Positions 20,629-33,004 of a stretch of 64,000 bases of DNA are shown in pieces. The notes below the pieces were generated by a model. It saw only the letters and a list, made by a program, of their open reading frames with translations. It was not told the origin of the DNA and ran no database searches. A program made the position numbers and the translations under genes. Origin of the DNA: Gautieria morchelliformis (taxonomy: Eukaryota > Basidiomycota > Agaricomycetes > Gomphales > Gomphaceae); assembly GCA_015179125.1 (NCBI GenBank), contig WHVA01000072.1:62001-126000 (forward strand), written 5' to 3'. The stretch's first letter is position 1. Every line of letters begins with the position of its first letter.

Positions 20629-21241
20629 ATGTTTCTTACTATGTTGTCATCCCTGAGACTAGTTGCTCGTCCTTCGGTCAGCGAGTTGGTTCCAGGGTAA
20701 ATTGTGTAGTACTGATCGTCTGCGACAGAGGCTACCGCTTTCTTTGTCTCCTCGGACTGCGGTACCCATTGCCCGCCGTTTCTTGTCCCAGGATGCACGC
20801 ACAAAGATATCGAACGCAGTTCAGTCTGATCCCGTGGTCGTCTTCATGAAGGGCACGCCAAAACTCCCCGAATGCGGCTTTTCACGAGCCGTGATCCAGA
20901 TATTGGACCTCCAGGGCGTCCCTCCAGAAAAGCTGAAGACATACAACGTGTTGGAAGACTCCGAGCTGCGAACAGACATCAAGGAGTTTTCGTACGTTCT
21001 CGCGTTCCCTCATGAACATAATAGCATGATGGTTCTCCTCAGAAACTGGCCAACCGTGCCGCAAGTATATGTGAACGGCGAGTTCGTCGGAGGATGTGAT
21101 ATCGTCATGAGCAGTGAGTCTTCCTCGGCTGACTAGGTGCAAAGTGCTTGACCTTGCCACCCAGTGCACCAGTCAGGTGATTTAGAGTCCTTGCTCGAGA
21201 AGAATAACATTATTCCGCCGATACCGAAAGAATCTTCGTAA
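20629..21241 (+). CDS. GRX5: mitochondrial monothiol glutaredoxin
   Basis: Carries a [2Fe-2S] cluster bridged with glutathione and passes it from the ISC scaffold to target proteins in the mitochondrial matrix. Exons 20629-20688, 20729-20991, 21043-21113, 21165-21241 give 471 nt, 156 residues. The N-terminus ([19 protein letters not shown]) is Arg rich without acid residues, like a matrix-targeting presequence. Active site: [17 protein letters not shown] with the single CGFS cysteine; [19 protein letters not shown] holds the TVP and GGCD glutathione-binding motifs. The first intron is uncertain (40 nt, donor GTTCCA), so the presequence may differ; introns 2 and 3 are standard. Start is the first of two close in-frame ATGs (20629, 20641). 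Confidence 0.9.
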
Positions 21242-21294
21242 CGAAATAGACAATTATATAGATACACGCACAAGTAAGGTATGACGCCAAGCGT

Positions 21295-21804
21295 TCAGTC
21301 CTCAACATACTCCACGTCACCCTCTGCATCCAGTCTACCTCGTTTGACCTTCTCCCCCTTTGCCCTCATCAAGTCCTCAACCGTTCGAAGAGTACCCCCA
21401 ACCGTTCCTTCATGGTCTTTGAACCATCCAAGGTGGTCAGCTATCAAGTGGCTGTCTCCACATTAGCTGTCTGCGGGCATAGCGAGATTGTCACCAGTCT
21501 CCCACCGATTCTTGCAATTTGGGCACTGCACAAGCACAACGCCCCGCTCATAAGAGGCCTTTGAGAACTCGTGCGTTGACCTGTGAGAGCAATCGCGCAC
21601 TGTACAAGTGAATGTGAGAGAGAGCCGGGGTTCGTGTGGCTTCTCCTGCGTATTTGAGGCAGGTGGCGCACTAGGTGTGCTAGATGTGTATCGCCGCCGT
21701 GCGCTGGTTCCAATTCGAGGCACTCCAGTGTATGAAGTCGCTCTTACAGTGCGGCCTGACAGTGGTATGCGTGTTGTCGCAAATAGTCGTGCAAGTAAAG
21801 ACAT
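21295..21804 (-). CDS. ZIM17: Zim17/Tim15/HEP-type DNL zinc finger protein
   Basis: Matrix partner of mitochondrial Hsp70 (Ssc1/Ssq1) that keeps the chaperone soluble, needed for protein import and Fe-S assembly. Exons 21804-21506 and 21451-21295, 151 residues. An Arg/Ser/Thr-rich presequence of about 60 residues is followed by the zinc site: FTCTVRDCSHRSTHEFSK, then VLVQCPNCKNR, and across the intron HLIADHLGWF, the full DNL-type motif (here ADHLGWF). The C-terminus is acidic. It converges with GRX5, 53 bp between stop codons, so transcripts probably overlap at their 3' ends. Confidence 0.93.
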
Positions 21805-21881
21805 TCAGAAAATCTAGTCGTTGGCGCTTTCCCACGAACCCCTCACACAAGTAGCGGCAGATAAAGAAAGTCCGGTTACTA

Positions 21882-24800
21882 TTATCTAGATCTTGCACCC
21901 TCGATTTGTATCGTCAACTCTTCCAAACCCTTTATGCTACTTCGTAATAGAGTGTCTACCCGTTCTAATACGCGATCCACGTTAGTGTACGCCATACCTT
22001 TAGACGTGTGTGGACCTGTCGGATCGACAGACGCAGCGGCGGGCTGTAGTTGGATATGTATGGATCCAACGAGGCTAGACGCATCTTTGGGCCAGAATCT
22101 CGGCTGTGTATACGATTCAACTCCTTCGACATGCGCTAGCTGTGGGATTTGAGGAGTTATCAGATGCAGATTATCTGACTAGGGACAAAAATTTGATACC
22201 TCATTCAGAGCATGCCGAATACCGTCATCTTGGGCTCCAACATCGAGTGCGAGGACTCGACCACTATCTATAACTAATGGAATAACGCTCGCTGCAATGA
22301 GGACAGCAATAAATAAGGACGCGATTGGATCAAATCCCGTCCACCCGTAGAATTGTATAAGCAAGGTGGAGATGATTACGCCAACCGAGCCGAGTGTATC
22401 CTATCGAACACGTCAGCAAATCCTGAAATAAAAATAAGGAGGAGGGGAACGCACAGCCATCACGTGCAAGAACACCTTGTTCACCTCATCAGCTGAATCA
22501 GGCAAGCGCGTGGCTATGGAGACTCACCCCACGCATGTTGTGACTGTGCCCTTCGTGTACTACAGGGTGGTGGGAATGGTCATGGGAATTGGGGATGTGA
22601 TGCGAATGGTGATGTTCAGCAAAATGGTCATCTTGACCAAAGCGATAACCAGGGGTTATTGGTGAGGTCGGAACACTGGCATGCAGGTCAGGAATATTCA
22701 GGGCATCCATGCGACTTTGAGTACGTTTGTGAGTAGGCACAGGCGAAACAGGGTGGCTGTGGTGATGAACAGGTGTCAGAGGCCGCGAATGAGAGTGAAC
22801 GTGGGTATGAGAGTCGTGGTCTTCATCGTGTGTATGTTGGAATTGAGAATGTGAGTGAGCACCTGTCGAGTGCGAGTGATGATGGTCGTCCGGAGTTTCA
22901 GTATCATGCTCATGAGATGTTGCTCCATGAGAATGCGAGTGTCCCTGCGCGCAGCGAGTAAGTCACGATGTCACATGAAAGCAAGGCACAAGAACATTCT
23001 CACATGATGATGGTGATGTCCTCCCATAGCAAACATTCCAAACAAGTTGACACCCAACCCTAATGTACTAACCAACAGTAGCCGATTCGTATTCATTTCC
23101 GGAGGATCTAGCCTAGAAAGGGTTGAGCAGGCCCAGTAGGCTTCAAAACAAAAGGCTTACAGTCGTTGGATTGCTTCAAATACTATGAATATAGATATCA
23201 AGAGCAAAAATATCCCGTTCGCAAAGCCGGATAGCGTCTCTATTCGCCCGTACCTATCAAGGATGATTCACAAATCAGAAGAACGTGAACAATTAAACAA
23301 AAACTAACCCATAAGTATACTGCTCATTGGGAATCCAAGTTGCCGCAACAGACGCAAACAATCCCATCGCTATGGCCATGCAGTCGAAGGCCATGTGTAT
23401 GGCTGGAATTACGAGATTTCATCGACAAGTACATTTCTCAAATCATTGAGCTCCTTACCATCAGATATCAGACCAAGGCTATTGGTAATTACACCATAGA
23501 CAACCTGAACGCCCATATATGACAGGTTAAGCATGAGGAAGTAAAAGATCTTCCGAGATTCCGGGTTTGACAGAATTGTTTTTAGGTACGCACGCGCTAG
23601 GCGGGAGATACCAGGTGTCTTGACAGCCATCCCAGTTTCATCTATAATAGAGCCTTCCATCCATGATGGCTTCAGCCTGCCGTCCACGTATTTACCATGT
23701 GGGACTCACCGTAGACTAGCAAACTTGCGACTACCACATCGACTAATGAAAAAGGCTGGTGAAAGGCGAGATACCCAAAAACCATGGCAAAAGCTGCGGT
23801 ACTAGAGAATGAGAGCAAGAAGCTATATGAGGGTGGCGCCATGTTACGGACAGCGCGGGATGTATGAGGTGATGCGTATAGAAGTGACGCGGCAATGAAA
23901 GGAATGGGAAGGAAGGCGGACAGGGATAGAATGGGTGCTTCAGATACCAGAGACTGTGTAAGGAGATGAGTATGACAGTTAGATCGACAAAAGGCTGCTT
24001 ACCGTGCTACGACCCAATGCATATAAAAACAAAGAAAGAATGAAGGCACCCCCCATGGTTGCAGAGTATGCTAGCCCTTTCCCTAATACCGGCTCCATAT
24101 GCCGCCAGGTCGTCTCCAGAGCGTTTGTTGAGAGCGCGTACAAGAGGAGAGCGAAATATGAGGGAAAGGCGCGCGAAAACTCGTGCAAAGAGAACGAGGT
24201 AGAGGAAAGAATACACAGCACAAGCGCCATTAGAGTTACGATGAACCGGCGGGTCTGTAGTATAAGTGACTGAGAACTCAGACACCAAAGGTGACCTAGA
24301 GAGGCACCCACAGCAGCAGGATTCATTAGGGCGTGAAGCATGAAAGGGGAGGACTGGATGAGCATGAGCGTCCTAAGAACCTTGAATAAGATATTTTCCG
24401 GAATTTGAATTGAATATGAAGTCACCGGACGGCGGACATTCGCTGGAGCGCCATGTATATAGCAACCTGCTGTATTACGATTAAGGAAGACGCTCCGCCC
24501 AACGTTGACCACTTGGTACACGTAAGAACCACCCCAGGAATTGGAGGTACTAGCTATACTCACCTCAATATCATTCGTCGAGCCACCACTACCAGCGATT
24601 GCCCAAACCAACGCACCCATGCTCCCACAACCGAGCACTCTCACAGCAAGCCATAGGGGTGACACGTGAACATCTAGAATCCACTCCTTCCCAGAAATGA
24701 GGACGAATACAAAGGAAAGATTGGACAACACTAGCTGTGTCAACAGGTGGGTGGGTATACTAGTGACGTTCAGCAAGCACCGAGGTTCCCTACTAAGAAA

Positions 24801-25094
24801 TGAACACCTACGAAGACGTTAGTATCCGACCTGGTATTAGGGTGACCTTTGTCCTCGTGCGTGGGTCGACATGAGCTTCCATGAGGGCTCTCACTTGAGG
24901 CCTTGAGGAACCAGCCACTTCGCGGTGTAAGCAGTTGCCTCTATTAGCGGATCAGGCGCCGGCTCACCCGAGAAGGATTCTCGCACAGATGGGAGAAGCC
25001 AGCGTCCTAGTATAAGGAGAAAATTAAGTAGGCAAGATATGTAAGATAAGTAATCGATGAGGGTGCATTCCCCAGCCGTATACATGGGATCCAC
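21882..25094 (-). CDS. MSC2: zinc transporter, cation diffusion facilitator, MSC2/ZnT5 type
   Basis: Moves Zn2+ into the ER/secretory lumen. The N-terminal half is an extra bundle of membrane helices, as in Msc2 and ZnT5; the CDF core follows: NLSYMGVQVVYGVITNSLGL, ISDAIHMAFDCMAIAMGL (the HxxxD zinc site), YGRIETLSGFANG, a long His-rich cytosolic loop (repeats like DHHHSHSTGAHSHS, about 140 residues), then GVFLHVMADTLGSVGVIIST (second site) and a short soluble C-domain. Exons: 25094-24895, 24807-24564, 24511-24426, 24372-24003, 23953 to about 23459, 23402-23309, 23253-23161, 23112-23004, 22944-22528, 22474-22454 (21 nt), 22400-22200, 22139-21882. Near 23700-23710 the frame loses one base; an added C in TCCC restores it, or else a 33-nt intron lies there. 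Its ATG is only 21 bp past the stop of the gene before it. Confidence 0.87.
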
Positions 25095-25115
25095 TGCGTT
25101 CGTTAATCATAAAAT

Positions 25116-26614
25116 TCATCGCGGGACGACCTTCAAAGTATCACCGTTCCCCTGGCTATGTCCGTTCTGAGCCTGGGTATCATGACCTTCCTCTACCCTT
25201 TCGACAGCTTCTTGTACAAAAACTGGCTGAACCTTGTCGACCGCAGGGCTAATCGGTTCCGACATGTCCTCAGTCAACGAAGAAACATCAGAGCCATTTA
25301 GCATGGGCTCATCCTCCTGGTGTGAATGAGGTGGAATCGTAATAGAGCCGAGAGATGACCCTCTCGTAAAGAATGCTCCAAACTTATTCCTTAAGGGAAC
25401 TGCCGTGGATGGAGATGCACTGTCCCGATCGTTCGTACTTCGATGGGAGTCCATTGACGGCCTGCCTCCAGGTGATGCTTGAGAAGCTGATGTAGCGGTG
25501 CCTGTATCGACTCTCCATAATTTCAACCCTCCCCACCCCGAAGCCTTCTGCGGTTTCGGTTCAGGTTCCATATCCTTTACACGTGAGTCAGTGGGTAGTG
25601 GTGGTAATCGCACGTTCTCCCCCTGGCTCGACGTGTCTCCCGCCCCCAATTGGCTGATGAAGTCCCGCAAAGCCTTCACACAGCTCTCGCTCGCCTCGCG
25701 GGCCTCGTTGGCTTCCGTCAATTCATGTCTTGTTTCTTCCAGCTCTGTCTTCGCAGCTGTCAACTCTCGTTTGACTGTCTCTATCTCAGCCATCGAGGGG
25801 CTGACGCGTCCTTCAAAATGGCCGGCTGATGACCGATTCACCGCTCCAAACATTGACCGTCGTCGATTGACAAGCGAAGAGCTGCTATCTGCAGTTTCGT
25901 TGAAAGCAAGTGCGCCACCTGGGGAGCCAGGCAAACTCGCCACAAACTCTGCAAATCCAGGGTCAGACTCGCTCACAGTGGCAGACTGGGGCCGGAAACT
26001 TGTAGGTGGTCCAGGATGCCCGGATCCCGTGAGAGGCGTGAACGACGACCTATGGGACGATGAGCGCGGTCCGCTGCCAAATGAAGGGGTGCGGGGGTGG
26101 CCCAAGTCTAGTGTCATACGCTTCGTCTCTGCATTCCGTTCGCTTTGAAGCCTCATAAGGCCACGTCGGCTCTCCTCCACTGCAATGTCACGAAATGGGA
26201 CACCATGGCAGCGCGAACAAGATGAAACTACGTACCCTTTGACCGCAGCATCGATATGGCTTCGTCGTCATCCTGAGACTTCTTCCTCGCCGCCTCAAGG
26301 CCCGTTTCCAAACTTGCGCATCGCTCTGTCAATAGTGCTAGCGAGTCCTTGAATTCTGCTTCTCGGGAGTGGCTTTCTGCTAGCTGATGAACTAAGTCAT
26401 CTCGTTCTCGAGTGATATATGTCACTGAATCGCGCAGCTGAGTAACGATGTGAGCTAGCACGTGTGGGTCGAGGGAAGTACGGTTGTCGAGGTCCTTTGG
26501 GTGCGTATGAAACGCAGGCGTCCCCGGTAGAGACTCTGAATCAAGCTGTCGTTCGAGCTCAAGAGACAGGTCGATCGACGAGCGATTTGAAGTACCAGCA
26601 GCGTCGTCTGTCAT
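25116..26614 (-). CDS. coiled-coil, Ser/Pro-rich hypothetical protein
   Basis: Not recognised with certainty. Exons 26614-26236 and 26179-25116 give 480 residues. Residues about 45-145 and 255-310 form coiled coils (TYITRERDDLVHQLAESHS, LETGLEAARKKSQDDDEAI, EIETVKRELTAAKTELEETR), with long disordered Ser/Pro/Gly-rich linkers between and after. A short conserved-looking word is ASGWGGLKLWR. The pattern (N-terminal coiled coil, then disorder) would fit a tether or a Sec2-like exchange factor, but no diagnostic motif supports that. The start at 26614 was chosen over one 12 codons upstream because MTDDAAGTS begins a hydrophilic N-terminus. It lies directly before the zinc transporter on the same strand. 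Confidence 0.75.
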
Positions 26615-27156
26615 GATGTTGAAGAAACCCAACAAACCCAACGATTGCAATTATTTGCGACGAGCGCGACAGCTAGTGTGATGCGGTACAGGTGATGTTG
26701 TTGGGGTCATTTAACACGTAGGCTGAAACGCTAAGAGCACCGACTTATGATTTTGGAGCTGCGCGCAACCAAACCACGTACCTGGGCCTCCGACGGATAC
26801 AGCCTAGAATGCCGATAAGCGGCTCAGGCGCTCAGGCCTCAATATATGTACTAAATACTTTTATGCAAACTTGCAAAAAGTTCATGTATGTATATTCGTT
26901 GCTCTTCTGTTCTTCTCTACTACAAGCCTACAAATACAATACTTACTGCCGACCTGTCACATTACTTAGAGACACAACTGAAAATTTCACGAACTAGGAA
27001 GACACAGCGAGGTCCATGCAGTCCATACATCGAAGGATCCAAGAGGATAAGACGGTCAGGTGGTTATAGGTGAGTGAGTGGATCAACACAGATGATACCA
27101 TCTCTCTCACTCCAAGGGTCTATCAAGTTGTGCTTTTAGGTCCTTGCACGCAGAGA
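26615..27156. other. intergenic, no gene supported
   Basis: Promoter region of the coiled-coil gene and 3' flank of the Smr-domain gene. Nothing else is seen. Confidence 0.5.
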
Positions 27157-30034
27157 CTAAAATTGTCCACACTCACATCCCCAATCATGAAGCCAATCAC
27201 GGACCCCAGCTGCCAATCTGGCACGTGAGGTACCGCGTGCAGGGTTTTGACTACCAGTATGTTTCTCTTCGCCGACAATGACGAAGGCTGCCAAAGACGC
27301 GGTCGTCAATGATGTTAAATTTCTTACACCACTCATGACTTACCCAGTCCAAAAAGACCCCCTTTCTCGAACTGCCCATAGGGTTTAGCCGTATGAAGAA
27401 GGGAATTATTGATAGGCTCACCGCGACCAAGAAACTTTCCAGTACTTCCACAGCCTCGTTTGCATGCAAGCCGTGCAAATCGAGTAATACTTCCGTTCTC
27501 TCATCGGAGGTAGCTCGAACCCCCCCATTCTCACTTCCCACGTCCTTGCTGGCGACTCCAAGAATAACGCCCAACCCGTCGGAGACAACTTTGCCACGGT
27601 CAGCTCTGTCCCGTGGTTCGTCGCTCCACCCTGCATCACGCTGCCTTACAGCTTCCACAGCGATCCTTACCCGCTCCCTTACTAGCCTCCCTGCGGCATC
27701 AGCAGCCTCTCCCCGCATTTTAGCGTTCAGGTCGTGGCCCTCACGGCTGAATCGCTTGGCAGCACCACCATCCCCACGCCTCCATGCGTCTGCGGCGCGA
27801 GATAAACAGGCGTTCCGGGCGGCCCCAAGTTGCAAGGCACGCTGGCGGTAAGACATATAAAGCGTGTTGACAGATTCACCGGTCATCAGCGTAGGGAGTA
27901 GGGTCGGTGGTCTTAATTTAATACGTGGTGAGGGACGCGGAACGGGCGTCCCGCCGCTTCGAAGTTGACCGCGTTGGATGTCTGGGCGACGACCAAACCG
28001 CGAGGCCGATAGGAGCGCAGGATTGACCTGCGCTTTGACAGCAGCAGCGAATCTAGTTCGTCCTGGGTCATGGTAAAGCCTTTGTTGATATGTATTTTTG
28101 CGTCCTTTTCCGAAATCCGATGGGTCCTGATGTCCCAGAGTAGGGAAGTCCTCAGGAGGAGGAGTGGAGACCGGCGAAGCTTCGCGACTATCTATGCCGG
28201 AAGTCTGAAGTTCTGTGCGCCCCATCGCTGCGGTGAGTGTAGAAACATCAACTTCTTTCGGCAAATGATGCAAAAATTCGCAGGTTTCCTGTTTGGCACA
28301 GTTGCCTCGCAGCCAAAATCTACACATAGCTCTTTCAAGGTCGTGACTGTACATGAACAAAAGTGTGCATACGAGAGCCAATACGTAAGCAATAGACAAA
28401 TTTGGAACAAAGGGGGTATCTCACCTGAAACGGCAATCCGCTCGCATACACTCTCCGGCCAAAAAGTACCGGCACACCCTGTGGGCGCCCTGGGCGGGAC
28501 GCGTACCATACCTTGGACTGTTCCTTCCACCTGGTGGCGCCGCACCCCTACCTCTCATGCTAAACGCTGCTTCTCTGGGAACGACTACCACACGCCCCCC
28601 CATCTGTACGTGCGGATGTGGCTGTGGAGCTGTGACCGGTGGATAGGATGGTGTCGACTGTGGAAGCACCTTGTCTACAAGCCACGCCATTGCGCTCTCG
28701 AAGTCATATCCATTTACTTCGAGCGCCTCCGTTAACTCTGCTGGAGACACAGATTGTCCAAACACAGAGCTAAGGACGTCGAAGGGGGTCATGCCATCGG
28801 TGAGGAGTTCAGCGTGCTCTTCCGCGGTTTGGCCCCCCTCCGGCTGCATGAGACTGTCTTTGTCGAATCTGAGGTCTCCGGCGAGATAAGTTGGATCATA
28901 CGGGAACGAAATCGAATTATCCTCGTCTCCCGTGATTGCAGAGGACGACGTCTCCAGGGAGGTAGATTGTGAAGAATTAGAGTTGGAGGAGGTGGACCAC
29001 TGTAATTCTGGATCCGAAGGAACAGAAGGATGAAATGCAGGTGTTGTTAAGCGAGGTTTAGTTGAGAAAGGATCAAACTCGTCCTCGTAGTCTTCATCGA
29101 TACTCGATGACCTCTGCAACGAGGAGCTTGGTGTCATAGCTCGAGGAGCAGACGTATATGCATCTGGCACCAGCGGTGCCGCAATGGCAAGATTCGAGGT
29201 GGCACGAGATGGATTGTGTGCCCATAAATCTGGTGACGGCGTGTCGGTTCTCGGTGCAATTCCTACTAACGATGACGTATTGTATCCCCCTGCTGATAGA
29301 GGCCTCGGGGTAGGACGGAACTCGACGGCTTTGGCGTTTAGAAGGCGAGGCGAAGAAAGAGGTGAAGAGGATGCACTAGGTACCTGCTGTGGCTGTGGCT
29401 GTGGCTGAGATAGTGCCCCAGCGTTCATATACGAACTTGTTGTCGCTGCGGCAAAGGGTGACACAAGAGGTGTATGGGGCCGTCTGAAAGTGGATGCTAG
29501 AGGAGAGGTAGGTAGTGAGTTGGGGGTTTCTGGACGATTTGGCGCAAGACGGTAAGACTGAGTGGATGCACGAGAAGAGGGACGAGATATCGGTCGTTTG
29601 GTGGGAGTCAGAAAGAGAAATGGAACGCCAGAGACGTCGTCGCGATGCTTGTGCATCAACTCCAGTACATTTTGATCGAGTTGAGATTCGTCCTGAACTC
29701 GTGTGAGAAAGCAGTGGCCTCAAACGAGAACATCACTGACCACTGTATCTGGTATTGAGAAGGCCTGTTTAAGATGATCCTTAAGCTCGTCCTCCTTCTC
29801 CTCCTGCAACAGTGTCACAACTCGCGATACAAGGGCAGGGCTGATTCTCTGTCCATCATCGCCATCTTGATCTGCATCTAGACCCTCGCTGTCTGGAAGC
29901 TTCACGCTTGCAGCGATAGCAGTAAGGATAGCGCGAGTATGCGGATACTTCAGCGAATTCGTCGACACAGCGCTCAATTGTTCTGTTTCTGAAGTCATAG
30001 AGAGAAACGGTGGCTCATCAAAAGCTGGGGTCAT
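27157..30034 (-). CDS. CUE-like, CCCH zinc finger, DUF1771 and Smr domain protein (Cue2-like)
   Basis: Probable ribosome-linked endonuclease or RNA-binding factor. Exons 30034-29726, 29692-28425, 28346-27422, 27371-27344 (28 nt), 27287-27157; 2661 nt, 886 residues. Order: helical N-terminus, Ser/Pro-rich linker, a CUE-like helical unit (DVLSSVFGQSVSPAELTEAL, YDFESAMAWLVDK), two CCCH fingers (CRYFLAGECMRADCRFSH and CRFWLRGNCAKQETCEFLH; intron 2 cuts the first), DUF1771 helices (SYRQRALQLGAARNACLSRA), and the Smr domain with LLDLHGLHANEAVEVL (LDxH motif) and VIVGEEKHTGSQN. In yeast Cue2, CUE domains plus DUF1771-Smr cut mRNA in stalled ribosomes (no-go decay); the added CCCH fingers here are a difference from Cue2. 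Final residues after HDWGCEC are uncertain. Confidence 0.85.
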
Positions 30035-31254
30035 TGCCCAGGGTATGTTACAGAGCTTAAAGGGGTCGGCAAGGCGTGGTCGCTGTGGTCAAAGTCAAAG
30101 ATAGTACGATAGGATTATGTGTCGTATGACACTGTTGTTGTGGACGAAATGAAGGCAGGTAAGGCAGGCAGACGTCTGAGGTAAGATGATTGATACCACT
30201 GGCCCCAAACTGACACCCCACTGGCACCCACAACCGCTCTCCACGGTTGACATTATCACATTTATATACCTAACGTCTACACTGTTCCTAGCGCAACACT
30301 CATTTGATAGGTATCACCAAGTCAAACGAGTCTGACCATGTAATTCGCCTGGTGTGGCAAACGAATAAAGAGTTACGGTCTCATCTCGGAAGAGGGTTGC
30401 TTCCGCCAGCATGAACGTTGGCTTGAGTTATGAGGGATATCCCGTAAATCTAGTTCGAAGGCCTGGCAATAACGAACCTAAATTACACATCAACGTTAGT
30501 CGACACTGGGCTCCGTTTACAAGTCTTAGCTGCTCGACGGCATGGGTATTGTTTTCACGGCAGATTATACTGATGCGGTAGAAGTAGGAATGGGAGAATG
30601 GTGCAGAGGACCTGGCAGATGCTGGCGAGCGAGCGACACTGAATCGGCAGGGGTTGGTTGCATCACCCACAAGAAATAGCGTCTATAGACGGGGCCCCAG
30701 GGTCACCGAGTAGGCATCCCTACTGAGGTAAATGAACAGATATGATGGTCAGGACAGTGGTGAACGTGGGACTACGTGGGATGAAGCTGAGGCCATTGTA
30801 CCAAGCGCAGAAGAAGTGGACTCCAGGTGACACCGAGCATGTTCCTGGAAGTTGTGTAGGACAAGGGTGAAGAGGTGAACAGTTTAGCATGGGTTTAACT
30901 CCCATTTATGGCTATGCTTTATAGTAAACGGTGATAAGGGAACCATGGCAAGACTATCGCGGAGATAGCGGAGAGTTCCCGAGTTTCGCAGAAGGGTGTT
31001 TTAAGAGACGACGCATCATCCGAGCCACGCTACAACGAACCACCGGGCTTGTCTTTGATTGTCTTGCAGCGTCGAAACTGAAATGCGTTAACGGGATACC
31101 AGTGTATTTGCATTTCCAGCGAGGAGATCGTAAAGCAATGCAGAATAGGGACTGTTGGAAAGTCATCGAGAACCATAAAAGTCGATGCGATTGAACCCCG
31201 CACCTATTGGGCCCCGCGGCATAAATCTAGTCATGCATGAACTGCCACTCCGCA
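30035..31254. other. intergenic, no gene supported
   Basis: A gap of 1.2 kb, large for this block. Open frames at 30428-30670 and 30931-31194 show no family features. No tRNA with both arms could be built from the GGTTCAATC-like word near 31190 (minus strand). Confidence 0.45.
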
Positions 31255-33004
31255 CTATTCATCCCATTGAACAAGAACCATCTCCTCTCTCCATCCCTCC
31301 CCTTCATCACAACAATCCTTTTCGCATGAAAAAATGAAGCATGTTCCCCATTCCATCCCCGCATTCAATTTCACCTCTAAATCCTTCTCCTTCCGTTCCT
31401 CGTCTGTCTGAGGAGGTTCTTGTGTATCTCTACCCGTCCTATCTTCTCCAGCATTACGAGCAATTCTCCCTTGAGCGCGGAGCACATTGATGAGGTTAGG
31501 CATCAGCTGACACTCAAACACCCTTGGACTGCCACAGACTCCACAATTTTCAATAGTACTTCGGTCGTAGTTTCGTCGTTGTATTATGGGCGCAGCAAAT
31601 CCAGGCTTTGTCGTGAAGGGAGCTGGGGGCGGGGGTGGCCAAAGTTGACTAAACAATTTATCTCGCGAACCAAAAGGTAATGGGACCCCCCCAAGGTCGT
31701 ATCTGCAAGACGTGAACTGTTACTAGATACAGCCCTTGGTGACACGACGTAGAGGACGTACCTAACGCACTGCTCATTCTCACCGGAGACTCGTTTCACA
31801 AACTTTTCAAAGGTCCCGTCAACATCCACAGCTTTTTCCCACCCTTCTAAACCCCAGTCTTTCCCCGCCTTTTTGTTGTCTTCCGCATCTTCATCAAAGA
31901 GATTTTCCGGATTAACCTTAGACTTGGCTGGCGGAGTCAGATATTCGGATATTGTTGAGAGGTAGACGGGCTTGTAAGCTGGCGAAGAAGACCACTCAGT
32001 AGACAGGGCATGAGATTTGAGTGTCATAGATGCGAGTTGTTCTGTCACAACATCAACGTTGCCCCCGTTCTGACCCTCATCCCCGGAATCTGACTCGGCG
32101 GTGGGCAATTTTTCTTCATCAACGCTGGACTGTCTGTGCGGAAGGGACGGGTCTGCACTGAACAATTGCGTACCCAAACCGAACACTTCCGTTGATGTAC
32201 CTGCTGCTGTACCTGCTGAAGAAAGCTGGCAGATATCATTGATTGGGAGTGAGTGAACGAAACTCAAAAAATCACACCGAAAATGGATTGATGCTTCTGT
32301 TCCTTTTTTCCACACTTTCTCTAGCTGCATCAGCCGCTTTTCTGGCAAGTTTCTCTGCTTCTCTGGCCTTTTCTTTGGCCAATTTGGCTGCATATGTAGG
32401 ATTGAACTTGAGTCCACGCCAGACACGTATGCTAGCTTTCATAAACTATCGATCAGTAGGATATTCCGAGAGGGTGGACTGCAAGAGAACGGTAAAAAGA
32501 GAACAATATTATGAAGTTGTTTAGGATGACAGGCCATTGCTCTGGACAACGTCTTCCATGTAGACCTAGGCAATAAATAACGCCAGACGAAAGCCTACAT
32601 AATTAGAAAAAACATACAACTCACCTCCCATCCTTGTGCTGACACGCTCGACGTTCACAACCCCAGACGTACAGCACTCTGTCCATCGCGCTGCCTTCAA
32701 ATGGACACCACATTTGCACCAGTAAAGGCATAGGGTGTCTACATAGTATGCATTGCGAACTGGAGAACGGTAATGGACGGGATGGAAGGAACACCTGCAA
32801 GTGCGTCAATTGTTACATCTGCAAGGGACGACATGGCACAAAACTCACGGGAAGGCCACCTATGCGCGACACGGAAGGATCGGGCAGATCAGAGGTGTCT
32901 TGTAATTCTCCGTCCGGAATACCCAACAAAACGGAAGTCTCAATTTCGGATATACTTTCGTCGTCTTCTGAGTCGGACCAGTCATCTTCAGCTCTCGGAG
33001 GCAT
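31255..33004 (-). CDS. TSR4: PDCD2/Tsr4 family ribosome biogenesis chaperone
   Basis: Cytosolic dedicated chaperone of ribosomal protein uS5 (Rps2), needed for 40S assembly. Exons 33004-32849, 32794-32625, 32431-32278, 32225-31762, 31702-31255; 1392 nt, 463 residues, no frame break. N-terminal part: acidic start, then RIGGLPVFLPSRPLPF, CILCRHPMPLLVQMWCPFEG and RVLYVWGCERRACQ, a zinc-binding unit. A Lys/Ala-rich helix (KLAKEKAREAEKLARKAAD) and an acidic linker follow. C-terminal PDCD2_C domain: QCVRYDLGGVPLPFGSRD, CGVCGSPRVFECQLMPNL, and at the end WGTCFIFSCEKDC, with zinc-ligand cysteines in place. Start is the only ATG that yields MPPRAEDDWSDSEDDE. Confidence 0.93.

Noticed and set aside
28070..28735. 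221-codon plus-strand frame opposite the Smr gene
   Set aside because: Antisense shadow of a gene with verified domains; no family features of its own.
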